NCBI GenBank assembly: GCA_934148875.1
Contig: CAKPDJ010000014.1
Location: 1 to 30,784, forward strand
Length of the DNA: 30,784 bases
Direction of reading: 5' to 3'
Origin: an uncultured Bacilli bacterium
Lineage (GTDB): Bacteria > Bacillota_I > Bacilli_A > RF39 > UBA660
The position numbers and the translations under genes were made by a program. Of this stretch, positions 16,435 to 24,253 are shown piece by piece (positions within the stretch are counted from its first letter, which is position 1; each line of letters begins with the position of its first letter). Under the pieces are notes generated by a model. That model ran no database searches and had not been told where the DNA came from. It saw only the letters and a list, made by a program, of their open reading frames with translations.

Positions 16435-17922
16435 TTACCTTCTTTCTTCCTTTTTTACTTTTTGATAACTGCATGTTGAGATAGCAGTATTTACAGCTTC
16501 TTTCATAGATTCATACAACATATATTCTTTTAAAGCACGTTCCTCTTCACTTAAATCTACATAATACTCGTGAGGATTATTAATATCTGTAATTCTTTCA
16601 GTTAAAGTTTCATATTCTTTTTGACAGTATGTTTGTTTTTCTTTAATACTTGGTTCTTGATAAACTAATTCTCCATCTTTAAAGATAGGTACCTGTAATT
16701 CTCTAATTCGATAATCTGTTATAGTTGTCTTTTTCCATGGATCTTTATCAGATACCAATGTATATTTATCAGTTGGAATTATTTCATCAAATCTTGCGAT
16801 AACATCACCTAACACTTTACCATTATCATAATCATAAAAACGATATACTTTTTTAACACCAGGATTGGTTGTTTTAATTGTATCACCACTTACTTTAATT
16901 TTGGGAATTATTTGTTCATCTTTTTCAACTGCTACTAATTTATAAACCCCATTTACCCTTTCTTTACTAGCCGCAATGTTATCACCTGCTCCAATTGAAT
17001 TAATAACAGCACCACTATTTAACATATTTGTAATAGAATATTCATCAAGTCCATTAGATAAGCAAATTGTAGCATCACTATAACCAGCTTCAGTTAACAT
17101 TTCCCTAGCAGCTTTTGATAAATAAACTAAATCACCACTATCAATTCTAATACCTTTTAGTCTATAACCATTTGGTTCTAAGTATTCACGGCTTACTCTT
17201 ATTGCATTTGGAATACCGCTTCTTAAAGTATCAAAAGTATCTACTAAGAAAACACAGTTATCAGGATGTGATTTAGCATAAGCTAAGAATGCTTCATACT
17301 CACATTCAGCTTCTTGAACAAAAGAATGAGCCATAGTACCTAAAACGGGAATATTATATTTCATACCTGCTAAAACATTACTAGTGCCAGAGCATCCACC
17401 GATATATGCATATTTACTAGCTTCTACTGCTGAATCCATACCACGGGAACGTCTTGCTCCAAATTCCATGACTGGAATATTTTTAGCCTGACTAGTTATT
17501 CTTTTAGCTTTGGTTGTTACTAAAGTACCATGATTAAAGTTTGCTAAAAGAGCTGTTTCTATAATTTGAGCTTCTACCATATTTGCTCTTACTGTTAAAG
17601 CTGGTTCATTAGGAAATATTGCTGTACCATCTGGCATAGCATAAATATCGCCAGTAAACTTTAAATTTTTTAAATAATTTAAAAATTCTTCGCTAAAACA
17701 TTTAGTATTTCTTAAGTAAGTAATATCCTCTTCTTCAAATCTAAAATTTTTAATATATTCTATTGTTTCTCCTAAACCACCAGTCATAGCATAACCGCCA
17801 TTAAAAGGATTACTTCTAAAGAAGATATCAAAATATCCTTTTTCATTTTGTTTACCTTGATCAAAATAACTCTGAGCCATTGTTAACTCATAAAAATCCG
17901 TCATTAATGTCTTATTTTCCAT
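16435..17922 (-). CDS. pncB: Nicotinate phosphoribosyltransferase
   Basis: A 495-residue enzyme that joins nicotinate to PRPP, forming nicotinate mononucleotide, with ATP hydrolysed through a phosphohistidine. The phosphorylated histidine is expected in GTMAHSF (His199). TDFYELTMAQSYF at the N-terminus, EFGARRSRG (153-161), DTFDTLRSGIPNA and RIDSGDLVYLSK are conserved family segments. The length suits the long Gram-positive form. The ATG lies inside the end of pncA (11-base overlap) behind AGGAGAG, so the two genes are coupled: PncA makes nicotinate and PncB uses it. Confidence 0.97.
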   Translation of the reverse strand: MENKTLMTDFYELTMAQSYFDQGKQNEKGYFDIFFRSNPFNGGYAMTGGLGETIEYIKNFRFEEEDITYLRNTKCFSEEFLNYLKNLKFTGDIYAMPDGTAIFPNEPALTVRANMVEAQIIETALLANFNHGTLVTTKAKRITSQAKNIPVMEFGARRSRGMDSAVEASKYAYIGGCSGTSNVLAGMKYNIPVLGTMAHSFVQEAECEYEAFLAYAKSHPDNCVFLVDTFDTLRSGIPNAIRVSREYLEPNGYRLKGIRIDSGDLVYLSKAAREMLTEAGYSDATICLSNGLDEYSITNMLNSGAVINSIGAGDNIAASKERVNGVYKLVAVEKDEQIIPKIKVSGDTIKTTNPGVKKVYRFYDYDNGKVLGDVIARFDEIIPTDKYTLVSDKDPWKKTTITDYRIRELQVPIFKDGELVYQEPSIKEKQTYCQKEYETLTERITDINNPHEYYVDLSEEERALKEYMLYESMKEAVNTAISTCSYQKVKKEERR

Positions 17923-18523
17923 ATTTCATCTCTCCTAACTTTTTTACTATTTTTACACCTTGTTGCTTCATTAATAGATAAGCAGCTTGGCTATATTCAT
18001 CACGCTTATGTAAAGGACTATCAAATGTTTCTGTTGCCTCTTCATGTACTCTTACTTCTACTTGTCTATTAATTTGATCAAAATAATTCATTGTCGAAAT
18101 AACACCATTCGCTATACAAATATCAGTACAACAGCCACATATGTCAAACTCTTTAATATTTGAAGCTTCACTAATAGTATCAATAAAACCAGGGGCTTCT
18201 CTAAAACTAGTACAGTTCTTTTTAAATACTAGAACATTATCTTCTTTTTCATATTGTTTAAATTCATCAATTAATTCTGCTTCACTAGTTCCATTTATAC
18301 AGTGCTTAATAGTACCAAAACGATTATGTTCTACTGAATTTAATTCGTGATTATCTTTAATAAAAATAATTAACTCTCTGCTTTTTTGATAATCATCTAT
18401 TAATTCCTGTTGTCTTTTAATGGTGTGTTCAATATATTTATCATGTAAACCTCCTTCTCTCACAAAGCCATTTACCATATCTACTACGATTAAACATTTT
18501 TTGTAAACCTTTAAATTTTTCAT
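17912..18523 (-). CDS. pncA: Nicotinamidase (isochorismatase-like cysteine hydrolase)
   Basis: A 203-residue hydrolase that deamidates nicotinamide to nicotinate. The catalytic triad is visible: Asp15 in CLIVVDMVNGF, a lysine at 101/102 (FKKNCTSF) and Cys136 in CGCCTDIC. Metal ligands are probably His59 and His66 in KDNHELNSVEHNRFG, a variant of the usual DWHPxxH. The fold is shared with other amidohydrolases, but the position directly before pncB and under NrtR-type operators makes nicotinamidase by far the best call. It is the first gene of the operon. The start has AAAGGA upstream, directly abutting the promoter-distal operator. Confidence 0.92.
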   Translation of the reverse strand: MKNLKVYKKCLIVVDMVNGFVREGGLHDKYIEHTIKRQQELIDDYQKSRELIIFIKDNHELNSVEHNRFGTIKHCINGTSEAELIDEFKQYEKEDNVLVFKKNCTSFREAPGFIDTISEASNIKEFDICGCCTDICIANGVISTMNYFDQINRQVEVRVHEEATETFDSPLHKRDEYSQAAYLLMKQQGVKIVKKLGEMKYGK

Positions 18524-18536
18524 AAATTCATTCCTT

Positions 18537-18561
18537 TCTTTTTAATATTATGTTAATAACA
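18537..18561 (-). promoter_or_regulatory. NrtR-type operator 1 (degenerate)
   Basis: TCTTTTTA-N9-TAATAACA on the plus strand: one perfect half and one half with six of eight bases, in the same geometry as the two better sites. It lies next to the pncA ribosome-binding site. Confidence 0.55.
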
Positions 18562-18593
18562 TTACTTAAAAAAATAATAATTAAATTACATCA

Positions 18594-18622
18594 ATTATAT
18601 GTTATTATTTTTTTGCTAATAA
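18594..18622 (-). promoter_or_regulatory. Possible second promoter of the NAD operon
   Basis: Perfect TATAAT (18594-18599) with a weak TTATTA -35 at 17-bp spacing on the minus strand. Operator 2 covers its spacer and -35. Confidence 0.35.
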
Positions 18623-18624
18623 CA
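18600..18624 (-). promoter_or_regulatory. NrtR-type operator 2
   Basis: TGTTATTA-N9-TAATAACA: two perfect 8-bp halves, identical in sequence and spacing to operator 3 although the inner nine bases differ. Confidence 0.75.
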
Positions 18625-18654
18625 CAATTTTGAAAAAATTCAGATTTTCTCATC

Positions 18655-18679
18655 TGTTATTAACATTATATTAATAACA
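18655..18679 (-). promoter_or_regulatory. NrtR-type operator 3, on the -10 box
   Basis: TGTTATTA-N9-TAATAACA, part of a larger perfect 12-bp inverted repeat with a 7-base spacer (18652-18682). It covers the -10 and the expected start of transcription, so binding should exclude RNA polymerase. Confidence 0.82.
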
Positions 18680-18693
18680 GATTAAAATGTCAA
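18665..18693 (-). promoter_or_regulatory. Consensus sigma-A promoter of the pncA-nrtR operon
   Basis: TTGACA (18693-18688), 17-base spacer, TATAAT (18670-18665) on the minus strand: a full match to consensus. Transcription would start near 18658, giving a leader of about 135 bases. Such a strong promoter makes sense only with tight repression. Confidence 0.9.
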
Positions 18694-18711
18694 CTACTTT
18701 TTTGAAAAAAT

Positions 18712-18736
18712 AAAAAAAAGGTAACTTTGTACCTTT
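18712..18736 (-). terminator. Terminator of the Cys-rich coiled-coil gene
   Basis: AAAGGTA-N6-TACCTTT followed by a run of T on the minus strand, between the stop at 18753 and the NAD operon promoter. Confidence 0.85.
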
Positions 18737-18752
18737 CTTAATAAAAATATTA

Positions 18753-19229
18753 TTACATTTCTATTTTCTTTTGAACTGGTTTTGACTCATCTGTCTGATG
18801 TATAACACATTCACTATGCATTTTGTCGAATGTTTTTATAAGTTGTTCATCTGTAATACTTGGATCGAAACCAATAATTCCACTAGCCATTACCCTTATT
18901 GTATCAAATCTATCAGCACATTGAGCTTCTGAATTTACATCATATTCATCATCATACATACTACCATCTATGTAACTACCTGCTATTAAACTCTTAGCAT
19001 CTAGTTTCTTGCCACATAGTAAACAATATACTACTGGACCATTTGCTTGTCCTTCACAAGTTTTTTCTCCTAAATGAACGCCGATATGATTACAATTCGT
19101 TTGATTTTCTTTTATCATTTGATTGCATTCTTCTATCATTTGATTACATTCTTTTAATCGCTTGATTAGTAAATTTTTTTCAGTTTCTAAGTCTTTTGAA
19201 TAAGTCATTTTTCGAACTCTATTTTCCAT
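18753..19229 (-). CDS. Unknown protein with N-terminal coiled coil and a Cys/His motif
   Basis: 158 residues, not recognised. Residues 10-45 form a coiled coil with an internal tandem repeat (KECNQMIEECNQMIKE) that reflects a repeat in the DNA around 19105-19155. Then come CNHIGVHLG and YCLLCGKK, a possible Cys/His zinc site (C-H, later CxxC). The C-terminal half holds acidic DGSMYDDEYDV and a helix before a QKKIEM end. No membrane segment is seen. The start has AAGGAG 8 bases upstream. It is a single-gene unit with its own promoter (19254-19282) and terminator, between thrS and the NAD operon. A nucleic-acid or metal-binding role is possible but unproven. Confidence 0.75.
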   Translation of the reverse strand: MENRVRKMTYSKDLETEKNLLIKRLKECNQMIEECNQMIKENQTNCNHIGVHLGEKTCEGQANGPVVYCLLCGKKLDAKSLIAGSYIDGSMYDDEYDVNSEAQCADRFDTIRVMASGIIGFDPSITDEQLIKTFDKMHSECVIHQTDESKPVQKKIEM

Positions 19230-19253
19230 CTCTTTTGCTCCTTTGTATGAGTT

Positions 19254-19282
19254 ATTATATAAAATAATACTTTTTAACGCAA
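19254..19282 (-). promoter_or_regulatory. Promoter of the Cys-rich coiled-coil gene
   Basis: TTGCGT-17-TATAAT on the minus strand. The -10 is perfect, the -35 partial and the spacing ideal. A CGTTAAAAA motif occurs twice around the -35 and upstream of it. Confidence 0.55.
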
Positions 19283-19312
19283 CATAATAATTATTTTTTT
19301 TAACGTACTAAT

Positions 19313-19340
19313 AAAAGAAAGGCTATTATACCTTTCTTTT
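19313..19340 (-). terminator. Terminator after thrS
   Basis: A perfect 10-bp stem AAAAGAAAGG / CCTTTCTTTT with an 8-base loop, 17 bases after the thrS stop. The T run is partly in the stem, so strength is uncertain. Confidence 0.75.
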
Positions 19341-19356
19341 AAAAATATATATTTAA

Positions 19357-21129
19357 TTATTTTAAATCAGTTGCTAATACTTTATCATTAATCATTTTAT
19401 TGATATGATTAATAAATTCATCTTGCTGTAAAGTATGAGTTTCTTCTGTACCATGAATACGATAACTTATAGTTTTATCATCTCTTTCATTATTTCCTAA
19501 AATAATAGTATATGGTACTTTCTTTTTTTGACTTTCACGCATTTTATAACCAAGTTTTTCATTTCTATCATCTAGTTCTACACGAATATTATTTTTTTCC
19601 AATAACTGTTTAACTTCGTTTGCATAATCTAAATGATATTCATTATTTACTGGAATAATATTTACTTGAGTTGGTGCTAGCCATAATGGAAGTACACCCT
19701 TAGTTTCTTCTAGTAAGAAAGCTATAAATCTATCAAGTGATCCGAGAATAGCTCTATGAATTACTACAGGAGTTTCTTTTTCATTTTTCTCATTAATATA
19801 ATAAAGTTCAAATCTTCTAGGTAATAAGAAATCCAATTGAATTGTTGATAGTGCTACTTCATTTCCAACAGCTGGTTTAATTAAGATATCTAGTTTTGGA
19901 CCATAGAAAGCAGCTTCCCCTACTGCTTCAAAGTAATCTACATCAAGTTCTGTTAAAACTTTTCTAAGTGAGCTTTCAGCATTATTCCACATATTATCAT
20001 CTTGGAAATACTTTTCCTTATCTAGAGGATCTCTTAATGATAGTCTACATTTAAAATCCTTAATACCAAAATCTTTATAAACATCCATAATTAAGTCAAG
20101 TACACCCTTAAATTCTGATTCAATTTGCTCTGGAGTACAGAAAATATGAGAATCATTTTGAGTAAATGATCTAGCTCTTTCAATTCCTTTTACAGAACCT
20201 GCTGATTCATATCTAAAATCATTAGCTATTTCTGCTATTCTTACTGGCATATCTTTGTAAGAATGTAAGAAATTTTTAAACATAACCATATGATGTGGAC
20301 AATTCATTGGTCTTAACACATAAGCTTCATTATCCATTTCCATTGCTGGGAACATATCATCTTTATAGTGATCCCAATGTCCTGATGTTTTATATAATTC
20401 AACACTACCTAAATCAGGAGTATGTACATGTTTATAACCAAACTTAACTTCTTTATCAGTTATATAGTTCTGAAGAGTTCTCCACAAAGTATAACCATTA
20501 GGAAGCCATAATGGAAGTCCTCTACCAACTAAATCGCTAAGCATAAATATTCCTAAATCTTTTCCTATTTTACGATGATCTCTTTCCTTAGCTTCTTCCA
20601 ATTCTTTAAGATGAGCCTCTAATTCTTCTGGAGTATCAAAACATACACCATAAATTCTTTGAAGCATATGATTCTTAGCATCATTTTTCCAATAAGCACC
20701 ACTTACCTTTAATAACTTAAAATTCTTAAGTTCTTTAGTGTTATCAACGTGAGGTCCACGACATAAGTCAGTGAAATCACCCTGAGTATAACATGATATT
20801 ACCTGTTCACTTTCATCCATTCTAGAAATTAAATCAATTTTATATGGATCATCCTTAAACATCTCAAGTGCTTCCTCTTTAGATATTTCATGTCTAACAA
20901 TATTTTTGTTGTCTTTACTACACTTTTTCATTTCTTTTTCAATTAGTGGTAAATCATCTTCAGTTAAAGTTTTTCCGCCTAAATCAATATCATAATAAAA
21001 TCCTTCTTCAATAACTGGTCCTACCCAAAATTTAGCTTCAGGATACAAGTGCTTTACTGCTTGTGCCAATAAATGTGCACAACTATGATTTAATTTACTT
21101 AATCTTTCGTTTTCTTTTATATTTATCAT
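19357..21129 (-). CDS. thrS: Threonyl-tRNA synthetase without TGS domain
   Basis: A 590-residue class II synthetase that charges tRNA-Thr. The N-terminal editing domain has its metal motif HSCAH (15-19) and CYTQGDFTDLCRGPHV. The catalytic core follows with MNCPHHM (zinc and substrate site), motif 2 RYESAGSVKGIERARSF, and motif 3 near AILGSLDRFIAFLLEE. The C-terminal anticodon-binding domain starts around LPLWLAPTQVNIIPV. Typical bacterial enzymes carry a TGS domain of about 60 residues first; here the protein begins directly at the editing domain, as in some reduced Bacilli/Mollicutes. It starts 3 bases after the upstream unknown gene, with its ribosome-binding site inside that gene. Both are under the threonine T-box. 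Confidence 0.97.
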   Translation of the reverse strand: MINIKENERLSKLNHSCAHLLAQAVKHLYPEAKFWVGPVIEEGFYYDIDLGGKTLTEDDLPLIEKEMKKCSKDNKNIVRHEISKEEALEMFKDDPYKIDLISRMDESEQVISCYTQGDFTDLCRGPHVDNTKELKNFKLLKVSGAYWKNDAKNHMLQRIYGVCFDTPEELEAHLKELEEAKERDHRKIGKDLGIFMLSDLVGRGLPLWLPNGYTLWRTLQNYITDKEVKFGYKHVHTPDLGSVELYKTSGHWDHYKDDMFPAMEMDNEAYVLRPMNCPHHMVMFKNFLHSYKDMPVRIAEIANDFRYESAGSVKGIERARSFTQNDSHIFCTPEQIESEFKGVLDLIMDVYKDFGIKDFKCRLSLRDPLDKEKYFQDDNMWNNAESSLRKVLTELDVDYFEAVGEAAFYGPKLDILIKPAVGNEVALSTIQLDFLLPRRFELYYINEKNEKETPVVIHRAILGSLDRFIAFLLEETKGVLPLWLAPTQVNIIPVNNEYHLDYANEVKQLLEKNNIRVELDDRNEKLGYKMRESQKKKVPYTIILGNNERDDKTISYRIHGTEETHTLQQDEFINHINKMINDKVLATDLK

Positions 21130-21132
21130 TTT

Positions 21133-21636
21133 TCAACATTCCCTTCTATCTTGTTTAATTTTAACCAACAATTCTTTATAAACTTCATCATCGACTTCTA
21201 GACACTTTTGATTATAAGAACTAATAGCAAGTTGTCCATAAATAGTATTTTCTCTTGCCTTAATAATTCTCATTAACTGTTCTACTTCCAACAACTTTAT
21301 AACCTTATCTAATAAATCAAGTGATACCAATTCATTACTATCTATCATTTTATTTGTAATCAATTCTTTATATATTCGAGACCTACTGTCATTATTTGAA
21401 TCTAATAATAGTTCAATCAGCTTATTTAAAGTTATTTTCTCACAGCTAAATCTCTCAATAATTGTATTTTCAATTATAGCTATTGTATATTTAACTTGAT
21501 TAATTCGTTGATTCAACAATAGATGACTATTATCAATAGCTTTTATTTGCAATCGTAACAACTCATTTTGATTTTGCTCCAATACTACAAATAACGCATC
21601 AGTATTAAAATTTACTAGATATGATTTTCTTTTCAT
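21133..21636 (-). CDS. Unknown helical protein between the T-box and thrS
   Basis: 167 residues, predominantly helical, no membrane segment or cysteine motif, not recognised. Hydrophobic heptad-like spacing around LLRLQIKAIDNSHLLLNQRI and KVIKLLEVEQLMRII suggests helical packing or a coiled coil. The start at 21636 has GGGGGAG 5 bases upstream, immediately after the T-box terminator. Any longer reading would start inside the riboswitch. It is controlled together with thrS, with only 3 bases between the genes, so a role in threonine supply or tRNA-Thr handling is a reasonable but untested guess. It does not look like a detached TGS domain: the ThrRS TGS fold is mainly beta, this is alpha. Confidence 0.7.
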   Translation of the reverse strand: MKRKSYLVNFNTDALFVVLEQNQNELLRLQIKAIDNSHLLLNQRINQVKYTIAIIENTIIERFSCEKITLNKLIELLLDSNNDSRSRIYKELITNKMIDSNELVSLDLLDKVIKLLEVEQLMRIIKARENTIYGQLAISSYNQKCLEVDDEVYKELLVKIKQDRREC

Positions 21637-21648
21637 ACAAACTCCCCC

Positions 21649-21869
21649 AAAAAGAAAACTCCTACTATATCTTATGACATAATAGGAGTGCGAACACGGT
21701 ACCATCCATGATTTTACTTAATTTATATAACGGCTATAACCGGATGCCTATTAAGGCTCAACTTAGAAAGTAGTAATATTTATAGTTCAATATCTAATTT
21801 CACCAAACTTAGACTCTCTACCAAAATCCCTATAAAATCATGTCTTTCATCACAGTTTTTAAAAAACTT
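21649..21869 (-). promoter_or_regulatory. T-box riboswitch, threonine-specific (ACU specifier)
   Basis: Minus-strand leader RNA. Stem I closes with GAAAG (21848-21844) and CTTTC (21770-21766). Inside are AGAGAGTC and the distal GGTGAAA loop. The specifier ACT (21774-21772) is followed by the conserved A and the stem strand CTTTC. The T-box proper, ATGGTACCGTG, is at 21705-21695. The terminator ACTCCTA...TAGGAGT spans 21689-21658, followed by TTTCTTTTT. Uncharged tRNA-Thr would pair with the ACU codon and the T-box bulge and turn the genes on. Confidence 0.92.
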
Positions 21870-21875
21870 AAGTTA

Positions 21876-21904
21876 ATAGTATGACTTTTTTTATATTTTG
21901 TCAA
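21876..21904 (-). promoter_or_regulatory. Promoter of the T-box-thrS operon
   Basis: TTGACA-17-TACTAT on the minus strand: perfect -35, four of six in the -10, correct spacing, with the start near 21869. Confidence 0.75.
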
Positions 21905-21924
21905 TATTTTATAATTACTATTTT

Positions 21925-22038
21925 TTATTTTGTTTGAGCGTTCTCATCTTTCAAATAAAAATTGCAAGTAACATAATTTCTATCTAATTGTTCATCTGGA
22001 TGAATAGGTTGTTTATAAATATCACTAACTTTTTTAAA
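21925..22038 (-). pseudogene. Headless reading-frame remnant after dnaI
   Basis: A 37-codon open frame with protein-like content (VSDIYKQPIHPDEQLDRNYV, then TCNFYLKDENAQTK and a TAA). It is bounded upstream by a stop, has no usable start codon near its front and no ribosome-binding site. It lies between the dnaI stop and the thrS promoter. It is probably the tail of a decayed gene of unknown family; it could also be chance. Confidence 0.35.
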
Positions 22039-22051
22039 CTAATAACTAAGT

Positions 22052-22963
22052 TTATTTACGATTGCTTTCTCCAACTAGCTCAAAATCATTAGTTAAGTCT
22101 TTTATTCGTTCAATTATTCTTCTACCTTTTATTTCCTCTTTACCACTAGAAGTATTACTGAAGTGCTCTTCTAATTGTTTTAGATTTAAATTAGATGTAA
22201 AAAAAGTAGGAAGCTTTTCATCCATACGATATTGAAGAATCGTACCTAAAATCTCATCTCTTGCCCACGGAGTAAGATACTCTGCCCCAATATCATCCAA
22301 TAAAAGTAATGGAACTCTTTTTATATAATCGTATTTTTCCTCAAAGTCAGTACCAAAAGACGATTTTAATACTCTTAAAAATTCTGGTACATAAATAATA
22401 GCACTTTTAATATCCTTTTTCGCAAGTTCATTAAACAAAGCAGCTATTAAATAAGTTTTACCTGTACCATAACTACCATGCAAATATATACCCTTAGAAT
22501 TACCATCTTTAGTAAATTCTAAAATAAAATTTTTAACATATTTCATAAACTCTACTCTATTTTTATCATTTTTATATAAATCTTTTAATGATGCCTCTTT
22601 TACTCTTTTTGGAACCTCAAACAGATATATATTTTCTTGATATTTAGTACTAATTTCTTTCTGTACCTGATAAGGACAAGCAACAAAGCTAAAATTAATT
22701 CTATTATTATCTAATTTCGGTGTATACATATAGCCTTTAATTTTATTTTTACATTCTTCTAAACCTTTACAATTCTGGCAATGACTAAATTCAATACTAG
22801 CATCTTCCAATGAAGAAGTATATTTCATAAGTACTTCATCACTAGTATTTAACATCTTTATTAACTCACAAAAATTACGATCATCCAATTTTTTAATATA
22901 ATTTTGTTTTAATTCATTAACTTCTTCATCAGTTAACTTAATAAGACTTTGAATACTTTTCAT
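22052..22963 (-). CDS. dnaI: Primosomal protein DnaI, helicase loader
   Basis: A 303-residue AAA+ ATPase that loads the replicative helicase at origins and restarts. The N-terminal helicase-binding domain carries cysteines 62, 65, 71 and 96 (HCQNC, EECK, VACPY), the expected zinc site. The C-terminal ATPase has Walker A GSYGTGKT (163-170), Walker B LLLLDD (219-224), sensor 1 FFTSN and RIIERIKDL with the arginine finger region. The length is normal. It is the last gene of the primosome neighbourhood, behind its own promoter. In Bacillus it directly follows dnaB, but here two other genes lie between them. Confidence 0.95.
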   Translation of the reverse strand: MKSIQSLIKLTDEEVNELKQNYIKKLDDRNFCELIKMLNTSDEVLMKYTSSLEDASIEFSHCQNCKGLEECKNKIKGYMYTPKLDNNRINFSFVACPYQVQKEISTKYQENIYLFEVPKRVKEASLKDLYKNDKNRVEFMKYVKNFILEFTKDGNSKGIYLHGSYGTGKTYLIAALFNELAKKDIKSAIIYVPEFLRVLKSSFGTDFEEKYDYIKRVPLLLLDDIGAEYLTPWARDEILGTILQYRMDEKLPTFFTSNLNLKQLEEHFSNTSSGKEEIKGRRIIERIKDLTNDFELVGESNRK

Positions 22964-22984
22964 AGTAACACCTCAACTAATTAT

Positions 22985-23013
22985 ATTGTACCGTTATTTT
23001 TTACTTTTGTAAA
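22985..23013 (-). promoter_or_regulatory. Promoter of dnaI
   Basis: TTTACA-17-TACAAT on the minus strand, five of six in each box. It directly follows the terminator of the upstream gene. Confidence 0.65.
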
Positions 23014-23045
23014 AGAAAAAAGAATTAATTGTCTAATTTAATTCT
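23014..23045 (-). terminator. Terminator overlapping the stop of the kinase-like gene
   Basis: AGAATTAA-N9-TTAATTCT followed by six T on the minus strand. The TAA stop (23038-23040) is in the 5' arm of the stem. Confidence 0.8.
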
Positions 23046-24252
23046 CTCTATATGTTTTCTTATACACTTTATCAATATCATATAATACTATAGGTCTTTT
23101 TTTAAACCACTTTGGTAATTCTTCATATGAATCAACCCCAGTCATATTAGCATCATGATAATCATTTAAATAACCAAAGTTATCATTTTTTAAATCCAAA
23201 TTATTAGGGTCATCAGTATAATAACCAAGTTTATCCAATTCTTTTAAAAATTTACGTACATCATGTTTACTAATAGTTTTACCATGTCTAGTTTTTGATA
23301 AATTATCCTGAATTTCTATCGCTAAATCAAAATCATGCTTTTTACTAGTGATTTTTATTGCTTGGGTTGGTGCTATCAAAAATAAATCCTTTACCGTATC
23401 AGGGCAATATTTATGCATATTGAGTTTTAAAACTTTATCTTCAATACAGTAAACATGTGTCGTTGTTCCACTATCTAAATACGACACATTTCCAGTCAAA
23501 CAAGCTAACAATTTATCCTCTTCACCAACTAAAATTAGACTAGATAAAAAGAAATCTACTTGTTTCCTTATTTCAGATCTTAAATTATAAAGTTTTAAAA
23601 AAGGTTGATATTTTGTAATAACATCAGGTGGAGCATAATCTCTAAACATATTAATAAATGCCATTTTTTGTTTAGATTCAAAATTAAAAAATAAATTAAA
23701 GTTTCTTTCGATAACTGGTTTAATTCTGTCATCATTAATAAACCAATCTGGCAATGAATAATGGCAAGAATTCAATAAATCAACAATATTCTGATCACTT
23801 AATGGTCTATTATAGCATATTGAATAATAAGCAAAGCATAACTTAGTATAATCATTGCAAGCGCTAAAAGCATCAAATAAAGTACTATATTCAAAATTAT
23901 CATTAGCAACTAATTGTTCAATAGCATAATAAATATTATTTAAAATATTAGGATTAGCTAACAAATAACTGCATCCCCAATCAGTAGTAGCCAGATATTC
24001 TATTTGAAAGTGTGTTAATTGCCTAGGATCAATAAGACCTTTTTGTAATAAAAAAACTACATAATCTTTAAAATCATCAATATAACATATTCGATTAAAA
24101 ATATCGTATTCTAGGCCATAACAACAATCTGCTGATATTAATTTATGAATACTAGATAGAGACATTTTATTTACTTGTTTTCTCTTTTCTTCAATGGATA
24201 AAGCACGAAACAATACCAAATCTTCATCAGTATCAAGCGTAGTGATACTCAT
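23038..24252 (-). CDS. Unknown protein with a kinase-like C-terminal domain
   Basis: 404 residues. The N-terminal part (1-250) is helical and not recognised. From about 258 the order of motifs resembles a protein-kinase/aminoglycoside-kinase fold: a glycine loop-like SGTTTHVY, then CIEDKVLKL with a candidate ATP-binding lysine (276), a helix with Glu313 (AIEIQDN), KLGYYTDDPNNLDLKNDNFG as a possible catalytic loop (Asp357-Asn358), and VLYDIDKVY where the metal-binding DFG would sit (Asp392). The small lobe is short and the order is by eye only, so it may be a pseudokinase or unrelated. The stop of the upstream gene is one base from the start; GAGG precedes the ATG. It lies between dnaB and dnaI. 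Confidence 0.7.
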   Translation of the reverse strand: MSITTLDTDEDLVLFRALSIEEKRKQVNKMSLSSIHKLISADCCYGLEYDIFNRICYIDDFKDYVVFLLQKGLIDPRQLTHFQIEYLATTDWGCSYLLANPNILNNIYYAIEQLVANDNFEYSTLFDAFSACNDYTKLCFAYYSICYNRPLSDQNIVDLLNSCHYSLPDWFINDDRIKPVIERNFNLFFNFESKQKMAFINMFRDYAPPDVITKYQPFLKLYNLRSEIRKQVDFFLSSLILVGEEDKLLACLTGNVSYLDSGTTTHVYCIEDKVLKLNMHKYCPDTVKDLFLIAPTQAIKITSKKHDFDLAIEIQDNLSKTRHGKTISKHDVRKFLKELDKLGYYTDDPNNLDLKNDNFGYLNDYHDANMTGVDSYEELPKWFKKRPIVLYDIDKVYKKTYREN

Positions 24253-24253
24253 A

